This document shows positions 44,250 through 55,761 of a stretch of 64,000 nt of DNA, piece after piece. A program made the position numbers and the translations under genes. Where the stretch lies: NCBI GenBank assembly GCA_946894095.1, contig OX335650.1, positions 8,928,001-8,992,000 of the forward strand. The letters run 5' to 3'. The notes under the pieces are model-generated. The model saw nothing but the letters and a program-made list of their open reading frames with translations. It was not told the DNA's origin and did not search any database. This stretch comes from Incurvaria masculella (lineage: Eukaryota > Arthropoda > Insecta > Lepidoptera > Incurvariidae). Position 1 is the stretch's first letter, and each line of letters opens with the position of its first letter.

Positions 44250-44559
44250 TCCAGGACTTCACATAAAAGGTGCCCAACGACGCCTATGAGCTTTTAAACT
44301 TTCAGAGCGGCTGCGAAAACTAGGCCGACCGACCAGGTGCTTCTTCAAACCATGTTTTGAAGGACGGTTGTACTTTGGGGGATAGAACTCGGCAGAGAGT
44401 CGATTCCATAGTTTACTGACCCTATATATGTAGATAATGGATCTAGAGGATCCATTGGTTTTTATTTTTTCAATGTCGATAGAGAATGGGTGCATTCCCT
44501 GACTCTTCCGCGTTAAGCGGAGGGGGAAAAGGAACGGAGGGACAGCGTTATGCAGCCAG
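44250..44559 (-). pseudogene. LINE C-terminal tail fragment
   Basis: The minus-strand translation includes RLTRKSQGMHPFSI, VSKLWNRLSAEFYPP and KYNRPSKHGLKKHLVGRP. This matches the S.R....F..S...R...LWN.LP...FP..YN...FK ending of non-LTR retrotransposon ORF2 proteins. It is only about 100 residues and is a 5'-truncated remnant. A related fragment lies at 37138-37350. The MITE at 44560 abuts its inner edge and overlaps the open frame. Confidence 0.65.
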
Positions 44560-44908
44560 AGCCTGTAGTCCCAGTTCACACCTAAATTAACCGATCGTCT
44601 GGCGTTTTCCGTAAAAACGTCAAACTCCATACAAGTTTTTACTAGATATTTTGTGGTTTTACTTCTTCAAGCTGTCAAAGTCAAAATCGGACTTCCGATT
44701 TGTATGAAAACGCGTATTCGACGTAAACGGCAACGTCGACGTATTTACGGCAACGTTGAGTAAGCTGTCAAATCAAGCTCGGACTCGCAAATGTTAGTTC
44801 GATTAACGCCCACTGCGCGCGCTCTTCAATTTCTCCATACATTTGAAAACGCCAGTCGATCGGTTTGCCGTAAACGCCAATTTAGGTGACAACTGGGACT
44901 ACAGGCTC
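44560..44908. mobile_element. Palindromic MITE, GGCGTTTACGGC family, copy 3
   Basis: It starts AGCCTGTAGTCCCAGTT and ends AACTGGGACTACAGGCT, the exact inverse type. Inner right arm: CGCCAGTCGATCGGTTTGCC. The matching left arm has lost about 20 bp (AAATTAACCGATCGTCTGGC). The interior matches 20349-20702 closely. Confidence 0.82.
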
Positions 44909-45029
44909 AGAGGAATACTTCTACACGACGGGGCGTGTGGGATTGGCAGGGAACAAAGTCGAGTGGTATCGGTGTAGATAATATCTGACATTTCCGCTCA
45001 GTGCACTGTGGCATCGCCTCTCCAGCCGG

Positions 45030-45125
45030 ATGGAAAGTCGTCGAAGGAGCGCCCCGCCGCCTCCGCCGCCGCCGCCCCGGTGCAGCGGAGGCGGCGGCGG
45101 AGGCGGCAGCGGAGGCGGCCATTTC
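45030..45125. repeat. GC-rich hairpin, (GCC)n/(GGC)n
   Basis: CGCCTCCGCCGCCGCCGCC pairs with GGCGGCGGCGGAGGCGGC around a CCGGTGCAGCGGA loop. It lies in a small CpG-rich patch that could be promoter-associated. Confidence 0.6.
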
Positions 45126-45377
45126 CGTCGCGTCGAGAATATCAAACGCAACCTGATTTCTAACGAGTAGGAAGTGCTTTTACTCGGCGTGCACCGCCTG
45201 CGTGCCGACGCGGCTCGGCTCGCCTCGAACGCTCCGTGGTTGTTGAACTCGCAGAATGCCCACGTGCTGGGATGGGGGGATGTGTTTCGGCGACGTCTCC
45301 ATAGGCCGATACCAACCGTGACATTTCACTCTTTGCAAAGGGGCTTTTTCGTCCAGAACGCCGACTTTCGCGAACCC

Positions 45378-45437
45378 ATGTAAAACGGTAGGCCCCCCCT
45401 GCTTAGGTACAAGGGGGTAGGGTTACGAGCCCATAGT
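45378..45437 (+). mobile_element. SINE fragment
   Basis: GAACCCATGTAAAACGGTAG then GGTAGGGTTACGAGCCC match the middle of the SINE copy at 39981 (GAACCCATGTAAAACTGTAG, GGTAGGGTTTAAGC). Confidence 0.5.
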
Positions 45438-46280
45438 AGAATTGACTACGCGCGCAATTCGACGTGATGTAAACTTGAACCTTGTTGTAAACATGTAGAG
45501 CATTACAAAACCATCCTATGTGAATGTTCAAATCATTTTTTTTTTTTTGTAAAACCTATAAAAACTGATATGGCGATGATTTTTATAAAATTTACATCTC
45601 GTGTCCATTCCATTTTACTGCGTTTCCTAAACTGTACCTGCGTCGCCTTTATGCCCTTGATGCGGAGTTCATACAGAAGATACACGGACGTGAAAAAAGA
45701 AACTAGTAAAAGTGTCTGGAGAAACTAGAAACTAGTGCCCGAATTCCTACGGCCTGTGGAACATTCGCCCATTGAATGAAGCCACTTTCTCCCCTATCAG
45801 AGATCGTTTATTCATAAGATCCACCCAAATTGGTAAATCCGCATAAGGATATTGGCACCAAAAGAACACAGCAAGTTTTATACTTGATGTTCTTACAGCT
45901 CAAATAATTTAAATGCTATTGAAAATTTTACAACAGAAAGTTGTATTTTAAGGATGTGTTTTATTTATGTCACTGAAAATTAAAATTCTCGGCCCAATAG
46001 AATAAATGCAAGAATGTTTAAAGAGGTCTTGAACGAATGATTGGACAAATTGTAATGCCAACGATGAAGAAAAACAAGAAGTCTGGGTGGACTAGACACA
46101 GAGTGAGTACTTTTGCTTTGTGAACCATAAGACAAAAATAATGCAAATTACTCTGCAGAAGACATCAGCATGATCTAAAAAGTATACAAACATATATTAT
46201 GTATTTCTGCCTACAGAATGGGTATCATAAATAAATAAGAGAAACAGCGAATCTGGGTTGTCTGTAGCTGCACACCCCCT
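45438..46280. other. Intergenic, nothing identified
   Basis: AT-rich. No gene, RNA or repeat supported. Confidence 0.4.
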
Positions 46281-46495
46281 CTTCTATATCGCGCCGCGCC
46301 GCCGCGGGCGTCTCTTTGCGGATCGGGTGACGCGAGCCGCGCCCCTGGAGCTGCAATGGGGTGCAGGCAGCACAGGATCGGGGATCAGGAGCCGATCCTG
46401 AAACACAACATAACAGTGGTGAAAAAAAAGGTCATGCGGCCAGAAAACGGAATTACCCGCGAATTCGCTAATGCCCCTCAAATTCCCCGCCGCTT

Positions 46496-47056
46496 GTGTT
46501 GAAACACGCCGAACGACGAAAGGCGTTCTTGCCATATGTAAGGGGAGCGGACATTGGGCGGAAACTGGAAACACTTCAGATTGGTACAGTTTTCACACCT
46601 ATAGAAAAGGTCTCACAAGTTTTACGCTCAGTGAAAGATCAGCTCCCCTTGAAGTCTCCAGGCGTGCAAACAATTCCATGATCCCGTGGGAAATATTATA
46701 TTGATCAAACAAAGCGAAGTGTTGCGACACGGGTTTGGGAACACATTAGAGCAGTAAAGAAGGGCTCCGCGAAATCTGCTTTGTGTTAGCATAGTGAATC
46801 AGGACCAAATCACTAGATACGTTTCGATCAGGTTGGTATAATCGCCGCCGAAAAAAGGACTATGCTAATAATAGTCCGAGAAGCCATCGAGATTAAGAAG
46901 CACAGCGACTTCAAACGGGAAGACTCTTTCAAGCTCTCTGCAATGTGGAACCCCATACTTCAGCCACTGAGGAAGGTCAAGGAAGACGATAATATTAGCG
47001 ACGATATTGTCAGCTCATACTGCCTGTCGTCTGAAGTTAGGAACGCAGTCCAATAG
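46496..47056 (+). pseudogene. Penelope-like element GIY-YIG endonuclease remnant
   Basis: One frame runs through the whole stretch with three in-frame stops (46679, about 46790 and 46826). Before the first stop it reads ETLQIGTVFTPIEKVSQVL, then RSVKDQLPLKSPGV. Next comes KYYIDQTKRSVATRVWEHI, the GIY-YIG-like segment (Y.IGQT.R....R..EH), then IRFDQVGIIAAEKR and VREAIEIKKHSDFKREDSFK. This order is characteristic of the C-terminal region of Penelope-like retroelement proteins. The reverse transcriptase upstream is missing. The absence of frameshifts with only stops suggests moderate age. The canonical GIY motif is largely lost. Confidence 0.8.
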
Positions 47057-47629
47057 AATTCCGCAACTACCCGCACCCACAGCTACGATCTACGACCACG
47101 GCGAGCCTAGCCTCATTGACAACGGGCTGAACGATCATCTCGAAACGTCGGAGAATGTCTCCTCCCGCCGCGTGAAAAGCCGTAAGTTTTGAAACATGTT
47201 TGACGACCGCGGTAATCTAAAAATAATCACATCCATGTCAAGTTGCATAAAAAAATGGTGCATAAAAAAAATTACATGTTGCACAATACGTTAGAATTGA
47301 TTTTTTTTATTCAGGGGTGAGAAATGTTTTTTTACACTTTGCGTAAGTACTTTAAATATCTACAATGTAACGTAATTTGTGGAAGCGGCATTAAGCGCTT
47401 CATATGGTGCATACTTTGTGTGTATAATTTTCAATGCAAAGTTACATGAGATGTAAGCCACGAGTTATAGCACTGAGTGTAGTTAGTCCGTTTACGAATT
47501 TGGGACGCGCAACATCGAATGTTCATTCACTAAATAGCGTTCTGTGAATATATTACGTGTCGTTGAAAATCGAGAACATCAGTAGTGAGCGAATTCGTAA
47601 GCGAAATGACTCGCCGGCGCTACCGATGT
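47057..47629. other. Possible Penelope 3' flank, then AT-rich intergenic
   Basis: Just after the pseudogene, CTCGAAACGTCGGAGAATGT may be part of the element's 3' end. The rest is AT-rich with no supported feature. Confidence 0.35.
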
Positions 47630-47770
47630 TGTATGTAAAGTTTGGCTGCAATAAAAAAGTTCACCCTCGGCGAGTCGAGGCGGAAACGTTGCGGCGCGGT
47701 AGCGGTTGCGGAAGCGGAGCGGCGGCGGCGGAACTACGACATGGAGGTCGCAGCCAGTCGATTAGGCGCG
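47630..47770. promoter_or_regulatory. CpG-rich patch
   Basis: GCGGCGCGGTAGCGGTTGCG and GCGGAGCGGCGGCGGCGG in AT-rich surroundings. Candidate promoter or exon edge, unassigned. Confidence 0.25.
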
Positions 47771-49823
47771 TGGAATTTCACTTGCATTGTTTGTTCCTTA
47801 ATGGTCTCGCGGTGTCGTCAATAACTGTCGTTATGGCATGCTAACATCCTGCTGCATGTTGCAACCGTTTCGTGTTCCGTGATGACCTTATCGTATGAAT
47901 GCAGAGCTTTGTTCGAGCATACTGCTCAGAGCAAATCGGTGCAAGGGGCATGAAATAGCGTTTTGGCTAACATAATGATAGTTCCGTCTATTTATTTATT
48001 TATCCATTCCTTACACCGTTAGGCATTAGAAAATTTTTAACAGATAACAATTTAATATTAACACATACAAATTAAACACATTATCAAATTAAAACAAAAT
48101 AAAATACGAAATAAAAAAAAACAGTATCAAATCAAAATTAGTACAATCTTAATATTTTTTTAAATCAAATTAAAACACAATACAATATCAAGTGTACATA
48201 CTTCGGCCGTTTTCGCTGATCAAGAACGGCTCGGAAGCGCTCGGAATCATTCCCTTTTGCTCCACCTCTCCGAGGAGGAACGCCACCCACCAAATCACCG
48301 TAAGTTGAAGTTGAATTTCGCATCGATTGGAAAGGGTGAGTTTTTAATACATTGAGACAGAAGTTGCTTGGTTTTGCGCTATTGACTTGTTTGTGTATTG
48401 TCAAAGTAACGTTCATCTTTGCACGTTTTTCGTTTGGGCTGGAGCGTTGCTCTAAACCGTTCCGCCTGATTCCAATCCGTAACGCGGTATGGAAACATCT
48501 TTGCCCGAACAAACCCCAGGTGTTCGGATCCTTTCCGTACCCCAAAAAGTACCCTAGTATTGTGATTTCCTTAATTGTCTGCCTTTCTCTCTAAGTCCCT
48601 ATGGCCGCAGGCGGGCTCTTCTTCATTTCTCAAACAAAAATAACAAATGAATTATTTATGTAAAATGTACAAAACAGGCGACCATAGCCAAAGTAATGAT
48701 CCTTAAAGAAGGCCTGACTTTTGCAAAAAAAACTTTCTGAAAATATATAAGTTGATTATTCGAATAGACCCCAGACAATTCTAAAACAAATTTGAAATGC
48801 AAACTTTGTCATTTGGTTACCCTATTCGCATGTCAGGTATTTATTCAATTTTCGCCATCTGATAAGGCGTGCGCTAATTTTCTAAAATGTATTAAACAAT
48901 CAGTCGGTGAAACAAGTTACGAAAGTTTGATACTCGGTTTGATAATATTTTTGAAATCTCAGCGAAGCGGGTTAGAATCGATATGAATGGAGGCTCGTTT
49001 CTACCTGCGCATGCGTCGCATCGAAAACCCATTGTCCCAAACACAAGTCCCCTCGCCTTTTCTGGAACCATCGGGGAAGACTTTTTTTGCCGGAGCTCGA
49101 AATCGCAGAGATCAGTTGCGTTGGACATTTGGAAATCCTCAATGGAAGTTGCTGATTTATTGATTATAAGCATCCTTTGTCTAGCTTTTTAACCATTCAA
49201 CGAACAAAAGCGGTTGGTTCACATGTGATGTTTTTTTATATTACGACGGTTTGCAATATTGTTAAATGTCTTGTTAGAAGCCTTTAACTTTATTATTAGG
49301 GTTCCCGGTTCCCGGACAATAAAGAAACGTTATTTTTTCAGGATTAAAATTAGGCAAATATTTCACGTATTTTTTCGTGTTCCGTTGCAGCGTGAAAGAA
49401 GGACAATACAACCCTAGAAACACACTTTTAAACTAACTTAGTAGAGACTAAAATAACACCCATTTTTTATAGCATCCTCCTTGTATCTCGGATGAACCAT
49501 AGTATAAATACATGTTTTGATTAAATTTTACAGCTGATAAAACCGATATTATGAATGTACTGATACTACTCAGGATGCATAGTTAGCCTTAGTCACGTTT
49601 TTCGACGAATACGTACAAATAATGCAACCGTCTTTACATCCCTTTGGGATGCGACATACAATGTGCAGAAGTCAAAGCACATCCCTGGAAGAATTCTGTG
49701 AATTCGGTCTGTCTATTCATTCGGCCGGTTCGTCCGTTATGCGTGAACGCGAACCATGGGCATGCTGGCGCCACTGCAACAGATCTTTGCAACAGACCTA
49801 GACTCTGAACATTGGTCATCTGA
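47771..49823. other. Intergenic, nothing identified
   Basis: No recognised gene on either strand over 2 kb. A (TTTA)n run lies at about 47990-48003. Open frames at 48165-48545 (minus) and 48892-49173 (minus) have no motif I can name. Confidence 0.4.
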
Positions 49824-50220
49824 TCAAGGTGGGCTTCTCGCTTAACTCCTCATACAAACGTGGACAGAAGATCATGCGCATATTTCTTGTCAGTTATCCA
49901 AAATTATACTCAAAACAGCTTTATTTGATCGAACTAAATGTCTGATGACCATTGGCATTGTAAAATAGTGTTTGGTTTGTAAGTTATAAGGTCCGAAAGT
50001 TCGAATTTTTCGCGGGTTGTATACAATAACTTTGGTGGTGGATTACTCAACGACCTAACTTGTTTCATGAAGATTTATAATCAAGTTGGTTTTTGTTTTC
50101 TTTTTGACTACAACGGTCGTGGTTTACTTTTAGCTATAAGTCGTTTTGTCATTAAAATTTTCGTAAATCTTACCAAATCAAACACTATGCGCATTGTCTT
50201 TTTCTTTGAAACAGACAAGG
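49824..50220 (+). mobile_element. TTAA MITE, left part, diverged
   Basis: TCAAGGTGGGCTTCTCGC opens the copy, so the left TTAA has become TCAA. It then matches 2581-3127 through AATGTCTGATGACC and GGTCCGAAAGTTCG. Part of the centre is deleted. The right end is replaced by an inverted piece of the same family (50245 onward). Confidence 0.65.
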
Positions 50221-50244
50221 ATTAGACAACTGCGGACTAATCTT

Positions 50245-50601
50245 TCAAAGATGTTTTTATTTTATCGTTGAGTACTCGGGTCGCCTTCATAAAGTCCAAA
50301 AAGCATAAGGTCCAAAACCCAGAAAATCCAAAAGTATGTATTTTTCGTGGGTATTATAAAATGCATGTACAGTAACATAACCTAACCTAACCTAACCTAA
50401 TTGAAAATATTCGAATTCATAAGTGTTTTGGACGGTATGGGATTTGGAATTTGTGCTTTTTGGACTTTATGATGCGTCCCCGAGTACTCCACCTCCGAAG
50501 TTATTGTATGAAACGCGCGAAATATTAGAACTTTCGGACCGTATAACTTAGAAACCAAACACAATTTTACAATGCCAACGGTCATCAGACATCTAGATCC
50601 G
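50245..50601 (-). mobile_element. TTAA MITE fragment, inverted and interrupted
   Basis: TCTTTCAAAGATGTTTTTAT to TTTATCGTTGAGTA resumes after the insertion at 50275-50484 as TACTCCACCTCCGAAGTTAT. It continues to CGGTCATCAGACATCTAG. Read on the minus strand it is the centre-left of the 2581-3127 element. Confidence 0.7.
50275..50484. mobile_element. 210-bp TIR element with TA target duplication
   Basis: It interrupts the inverted TTAA MITE exactly at a TA, which is present on both sides (50273-50274 and 50485-50486). The left end CTCGGGTCGCCTTCATAAAG, then TCCAAAAAGCATAAGGTCC. The right end is the inverse: GCTTTTTGGACTTTATGATG, then CGTCCCCGAG. A TA duplication is the hallmark of Tc1/mariner-type integration. 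The interior carries CCTAA four times (about 50383-50400). Confidence 0.8.
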
Positions 50602-51435
50602 ATACTCATCTATATTGCCGTCTTCAATTCTCCACCTCTCTCGATATTTTCGGCGTATAACAGAAAACGATCATAGACTTCAATAATCCTAAAATAGCTT
50701 TGACGTACGAAGGGGAGGGGGGGACCTTGAAATCACTGAATCCACCCTGTCACAAAATACAGTTACTATCGCGTGGGTGCCGCCCGATGCTGCCTATTCA
50801 GCCCACGCACTATCAGTGGACCTGTTAGGCAAATTTCGCTCACATTTTATCAGCGTGAATCAAATAAAGTTTCGAAATTTTATGACTTGGCTCGGGAAAT
50901 ATCGACTAATACGTGCTTGTAGGAGAGATATAAGGATATGTATTTGAATTCATCGGTATGTTTAATGTGTCATAAAATTAAAGTATATTTCACAAACACC
51001 TCGGAGAATTTTAAGTTTGCCGTATTTCTACAATTCAGAAATGGCGCGTGAGTTACCGTTCACCGTCGGCACTGGGGGCCCATTCAGGTAAATGTGAGTT
51101 CGAATTCGGCGCTAAATATCAACTCACTTTTGTAAATAGTTCCTGTTTCCGCACATATTGAAGGTCATTTTAGTTTGATAAAAATCTGGTTAGTCCTATG
51201 AATACGATGGAAGGTAAAATAAAAGTTCCGTTCTTTAAATATACATTTTGTTTCCAGCCATTTTTAGGTTACCTAACTCACACTCGAACTCGTACTCACT
51301 CTTACCTGAATGGGCTCCCTGTTGTTAGTAGTCATACCGAGTTATTGCGAAATGTACTAAACTATCTCATTGATTTGAGGTTATCCATCGATATCTACAT
51401 TGAAGCATTGTAATGACATGTAATCCAAAGTTCTC
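50602..51435. other. Intergenic, nothing identified
   Basis: No gene recognised. AT-rich with no convincing repeat. Confidence 0.4.
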
Positions 51436-51851
51436 CGTTTTTAGGAGGACGCAACATGTCCACAAAGCAGACAATGCGCATAGTGTGTGATTTGGTAAGA
51501 TTTACGAAAATGTTAATTACAAAACGACTTATAGCTAAAAGTAAATCACGACTGCTGCAGTCAAAAATCAACCAAAATTTTAAATCTCCATGAAACAAGC
51601 TAGGTCTGATGACTAACCTTTTTAACACGCTTTTATTAGCTTGGGTTGTATGTATGTATGTAATGGAATCTTTGAGATTATTAAGATGTTTCTATTTTAT
51701 CGTTGAGTAATCTACGTCCAAAGTTGTTGCATATTTTTACGTAGCCTGTCCTTTTCTTTGAAACAGAGACGGTCCGAGCGCAATAGCACAGTTTTGTACC
51801 GTGCCCGCGAATGCTAAAACTAACTAGTCTCGCCGGGAAGGGCCACCTTAA
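51436..51851. mobile_element. TTAA MITE, rearranged copy
   Basis: The left part is inverted (ACATGTCCACAAAGCAGAC, AAACGACTTATAGCTAAAAG, TCTGATGACTAACC). At about 51683 an inverted centre piece (TTTATCGTTGAGTAATCTAC) follows. Then, in direct orientation, GTAGCCTGTCCTTTTCTTTG to the end GGAAGGGCCACCTTAA. A TGTATGTATGTATGTA run interrupts at about 51648. It looks like two or more insertions followed by inversion or recombination. Confidence 0.65.
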
Positions 51852-51950
51852 GATAATCAGTACTTGGTGTAAGAGACTCAAAATGTAAATAAACCTAAAT
51901 CGCAACTCATTCGAGACAAGGAGCAATCCGTAGTTAGTATGTGAGTAAAC

Positions 51951-52108
51951 CCCGGTTGCACGAAGAAACGGCTGAGTTAATCAATGTTCAAACACGTCCC
52001 TTTCACTGAACCGCACGGAGTGGCTTCCATACTGTCCACACAAAGTGACGTGTTTGATCATACGTTGACGTTGATTTTTTGTGCTTTCGTGCACTCGGCC
52101 CTATGTGT
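51951..52108. mobile_element. MITE, TTGCACGAAGA family, copy 1
   Basis: The left arm CCCGGTTGCACGAAGAAACG, then GTTCAAACACGTCCCTTTC. The right arm TGACGTGTTTGATCATACG ends GCTTTCGTGCACTCGGCCC, the imperfect inverse. About 155 bp, no ORF. Relatives lie at 55586 and 56173. Confidence 0.7.
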
Positions 52109-52334
52109 TCGTTTTGTGGTGGCAGATATGAAGCCTCGCGGCCGTGTAAGAAGTTATGCCCGATACGAGAATTCTAGAGACGTCTGACCGAAAGTCTCTT
52201 CCGTCTGAAAGTCGGGTGCAAAATGGGTCTGTAGCCAAAGTCGGCACACATAAAGTTCAACAGAAGTTCCCTCGAAAAAATGGTTCTCGGAGAAAAGTGG
52301 AAGCGGTCTGCGCATGCGCGAGGGGACTTGCAAT

Positions 52335-52440
52335 TTATACATCACCAGTCAGTCAGTCAGCTTGTTTGCGTCCACTGCTGGACATAGCCTCTCCAATTTT
52401 CCTCCAGTCCTCCCGGCCCCCCGCGGCCCGAATCATGTAC
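52335..52440 (-). pseudogene. RTE LINE 3' tail, minus strand
   Basis: On the plus strand: CAGTCAGTCAGTCAGC, then TTTGCGTCCACTGCTGGACA, TAGCCTCTCCAATTTTCCTC and CAGTCCTCCCGGCCC. This is the inverse of the tail at 6575-6676 (GGCCGGGAGGACTGGAG, GTCCAGCAGTGGACGCAAAC, CTGACTGA). Only the last about 30 codons remain. Confidence 0.7.
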
Positions 52441-53500
52441 TTACATCACCTAAGTTAACGCCGCCGTTACCTCGAAGGGTTGGCAGAGATGTTAGACCGT
52501 AATGCAGTACGAACACAGCACACTCATCCCTCGCTTCTTCAATCTCTTTCATGCTCTTCAATTATGGGTTCTACAATACGAGGCACATGACCTATCTGGT
52601 CATTGACTGATATGAATTGACCAAACGAAGCGTCTCCGTTTCAGCTTCGGCAGTCCGGCTGTCCTCATCCGCTGGTCTCATTTCTCAACCGATTCTTTTG
52701 TGAGCGGGTCCGATAATTATATGAATTATTTTTCGTCGATTCAGTCTTTGGAAATTTTCAGAATGGCGGAATCATGGGGGTAGAAAAAATTAAAAATCTC
52801 ATATTTCTACCATGGCTGAACCATTTCGGCCAAAAAAATGCCACAAAACAGTACAGGTTTGCTAAGCAAAGATTGACACGAAATCGAATACAATACATGC
52901 ATTAAGTGTATGTTTGCGTATACATATCAGTTGCGTAAACATACATGTACCTACCTAACATAACGTAGATATAATTCTGCGATACAAATGCGAGGTCACG
53001 GACAGAGCGTGTTTTCGTGCTTAATGTAAAGTACATATACGTACGCTTTATGTGCATAAGTCCTAAAAAACAAACCTATATATGCAGCTCGTATTTGAGT
53101 CGCAGTGCTCAGCAGAATGGTGTGCGTTGTGGATGTGTCCTTGACATACAGTGACGGCAACACAAGGACCCCGATTGTATCTATCCTTATCTGTCTGTCC
53201 CCGGCTCGACTTTGCAACATCTTTTTCCGCGCAGCGACTCTCGTGTTTTTATTTATTTTCAACTGTCAATAGAACAAATATTATTTTTAGTCACAGAAAA
53301 CTTACTCACATGAATTCACTTTCATTGACGTCAACTTAACTCGCAAAGAGCTAGTTTTGAACCGAGTTTTACGTTTTGACGCTTTGATAGGTGCGCCGTA
53401 GTCTGGGGCTCAAGTCTCTAGTTTCGCAGTTGCAGTTCGGAGGTGCCGCCGTAATGATCTTACTTACGTGGGTAGGTACTTGGTATGTTAAGTTCCTGCA
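52441..53500. other. Intergenic, nothing identified
   Basis: AT-rich with ACATACATGTACCTACCTA-type phrases. No gene supported. Confidence 0.4.
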
Positions 53501-53519
53501 CAGCTCAACCGACTCAACA

Positions 53520-54330
53520 CTAGACGAGTGAGTACGGAGCGGGCGGGGCTCCGCCACCGGAAACCCAATTCCCGGATGCGTCGGGCGGGGGAGCGCGGGG
53601 GGCGCGAGGGGAGTCGCCGCGCCGCCGGAAGCTCGGTAATGAGCGCATCCGCCGCCGCCTCCGCACCGCTCACCGCCTCTACGTCGCCACCGCCGTCCCC
53701 GCCGCCGCGCCGCCGCTGTTCGTCGCCGACCGCACCGCAAAATTTGGCACCGCGAACCGCCGCCGCTGCCGCAGCCGTCGTCACCCGCCCGCTTCCGGTC
53801 GCCCCCCGCCCGCCCTCACCGCTCGCCGCGCCCCGCTCCGCCCGTGTACGCGATTCATTCAGAATGGCCGCCTTCCATTCATAAAAAGGCTCGGCGGAGG
53901 AGGCGCGCGGGGAGTGCGCGCGGTGCGGGACGGGGACGACCGCCCGCGCCTCGCCGCGCGCTCCCGCCGGCCGCCAGTACCGAACATATCAGCGCCAGGG
54001 ACGGTCGCGTCGTCGGAGCGTCGCGCTAGCGCTCCCAGTGTTCGTTTAAAATGTGTATAAGAGTGAGTGCGGTGAAGCAACACGAGTTCGAACCGGCCGC
54101 GAGGAGTGACAGACGGGCGCAAACTCAGTGTAGACACCTGCGGGGAGCCACAGCAGCTAGGAAGTGAGTAGCGGCGGCCATATTGCAGCGATAACCGCGC
54201 GGCGGCGCGGGAGCGGACGAGAATCGAGGCCGGTGCGTGGGCCGCGCGCCTCCGCCGTGCCCCGCACCCCGTCGCCCCTCGGCCACGCGTCTGCTCCCGC
54301 AGCTCGCCAGATTTGCCCTTCGATAGTGAA
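53520..54330 (+). promoter_or_regulatory. Large CpG island, candidate spry promoter and 5' UTR exon
   Basis: This is the strongest CpG island in the window outside the spry coding exon. It has long runs of GCCGCC/CGG on both strands. A TATAAGAG lies at 54056 and an initiator-like TCAGTG at 54125-54130. A splice-donor-like GAA|GTGAGTA puts an exon end at 54163. A second donor-like CCC|GTGAGTC lies near 54373. There is no convincing coding frame: the open frames here are GC-driven and low in complexity. The next plus-strand gene is spry, whose exon opens with a 3' splice site at 60220, so a non-coding first exon here and an intron of about 6 kb is the simplest model. This is inference. Confidence 0.45.
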
Positions 54331-55585
54331 AATATCCCAAGGAGGCCGGGAGATCGCCTCTCCTGTGCCGGATTCGTAGTCCCGTGAGTCACGAGCTAGC
54401 TGTACACTATGTAGAGCGTTTGAGCTGCAGGACTGTGCTGCAATCTTCTCAATGTGACAGGGTCAGTGATCTGGAGTCGAAGCCTAAACAGTTGTGTCTC
54501 GATAGCCACAAGAATTGTGTCTATTTACTCACTAATTTTCTGACAGAGGGTAGGTAGGCAGGCTAAAGATTTAGATGAGGCAGGCTTTTAGAGTGGGAAG
54601 GGTTTTCCATTCCGTTCGCGCACAACAGTTTCCTACCAAGCACCACTTAGCCAAGCATACATTTCCGCGTAATTTCCGGTAATAAAATATAAAGTGATCT
54701 TTACAAATGGTTAGTTTTCCACTAAGGAGGTAACTTAATTAAGAGGATAAGAATTAGATTGAAGGTAAGAGACAGCCATTAGCTAGGAAGTCGCTTATAG
54801 CAGGTTTGATTGCAAACTATACATATCTAATAGCTTAGGATACAGTCTTGTCGCCGGAGTTTATACTAAAATGCTAAGAGTTTGAATTTTCGCGTTATTT
54901 GTTTTTCCTCTTTCCGCACGGTCAGTTTTATCCGTTTCACAGATATTGAGAAACATTAAATTTTACTTTATTTATCACTATTTTTAAAGTGGTCTCTACA
55001 TAAAACCTAACCGGTCCATGTTCGTTCGGATCCGCGTGTCGGTTTTAATAATTCAACATTAGAAAATGAATTGATTGAGTTTTATTTTTTTTCCTAAGCC
55101 GGAATCATTTTTAAAACAATTGTTTCTTAATATTTAAAAAATCGCCAATCGCTGCCGAGTTTTCAGTCACACTTTCTAATATCCACCCAGATATTTGCTA
55201 AGATTATGTGCTCACTACGATTGCACATAATCTTATTCATTCTTCCTGATTTCCAAAACATGTGATTCTGCATATCTAACTATATCAGTAAATAAATAGT
55301 CGTGATGAAATATAGTATGCACGTACAACTTTTGAACTGCATTGCAACTGCGCTACCAAGTCCTAGGTAGGTAAATAATACTGTGTGGTACTGTCGAATA
55401 TGTTTATGCTACACTGGGTTGATAAAGACCTAATTCAAGAATCCCTTTTACTCCAAGGTCTACATAAATACCTATTACAATAAGAAACGCTAAAAGGTAG
55501 CCCGTAAACGAGTCGACGACGCGTGGGAAAAAATTTGGTAATTTTTAAGATTCTCCTATTATTGTAAAATCATTGAAGTCTTAGC
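54331..55585. other. Proposed spry intron, nothing specific
   Basis: AT-rich sequence right of the CpG island. No coding exon, RNA gene or clear repeat was found. Confidence 0.35.
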
Positions 55586-55737
55586 TCCGATTGCACGAAG
55601 AGACGGCTGACTTAATCAATGTTCAAACACCTAATTTTTAGTGAAACGCATAGAGTTCCTTCCATGCTGTCCATACAAAGTGATGTGTTTAATCATACGT
55701 TGATTTTGATTTTTTGTCCTTTCGTGCACTCGGCCCC
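55586..55737. mobile_element. MITE, TTGCACGAAGA family, copy 2
   Basis: GATTGCACGAAGAGACGGCT, GTTCAAACACCTAATTTTTA, then GTGATGTGTTTAATCATACG and CTTTCGTGCACTCGGCCC. It is the same structure as 51951-52108. Confidence 0.72.
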
Positions 55738-55761
55738 TAAGGTACAGAAATACGATACGTC

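Noticed and set aside
53488..54392. Open frames of 98-177 codons in the CpG island
   Set aside because: Low-complexity Arg/Ala/Pro/Ser translations in several frames at once with no motif; explained by lack of AT-rich stop codons in GC-rich DNA.
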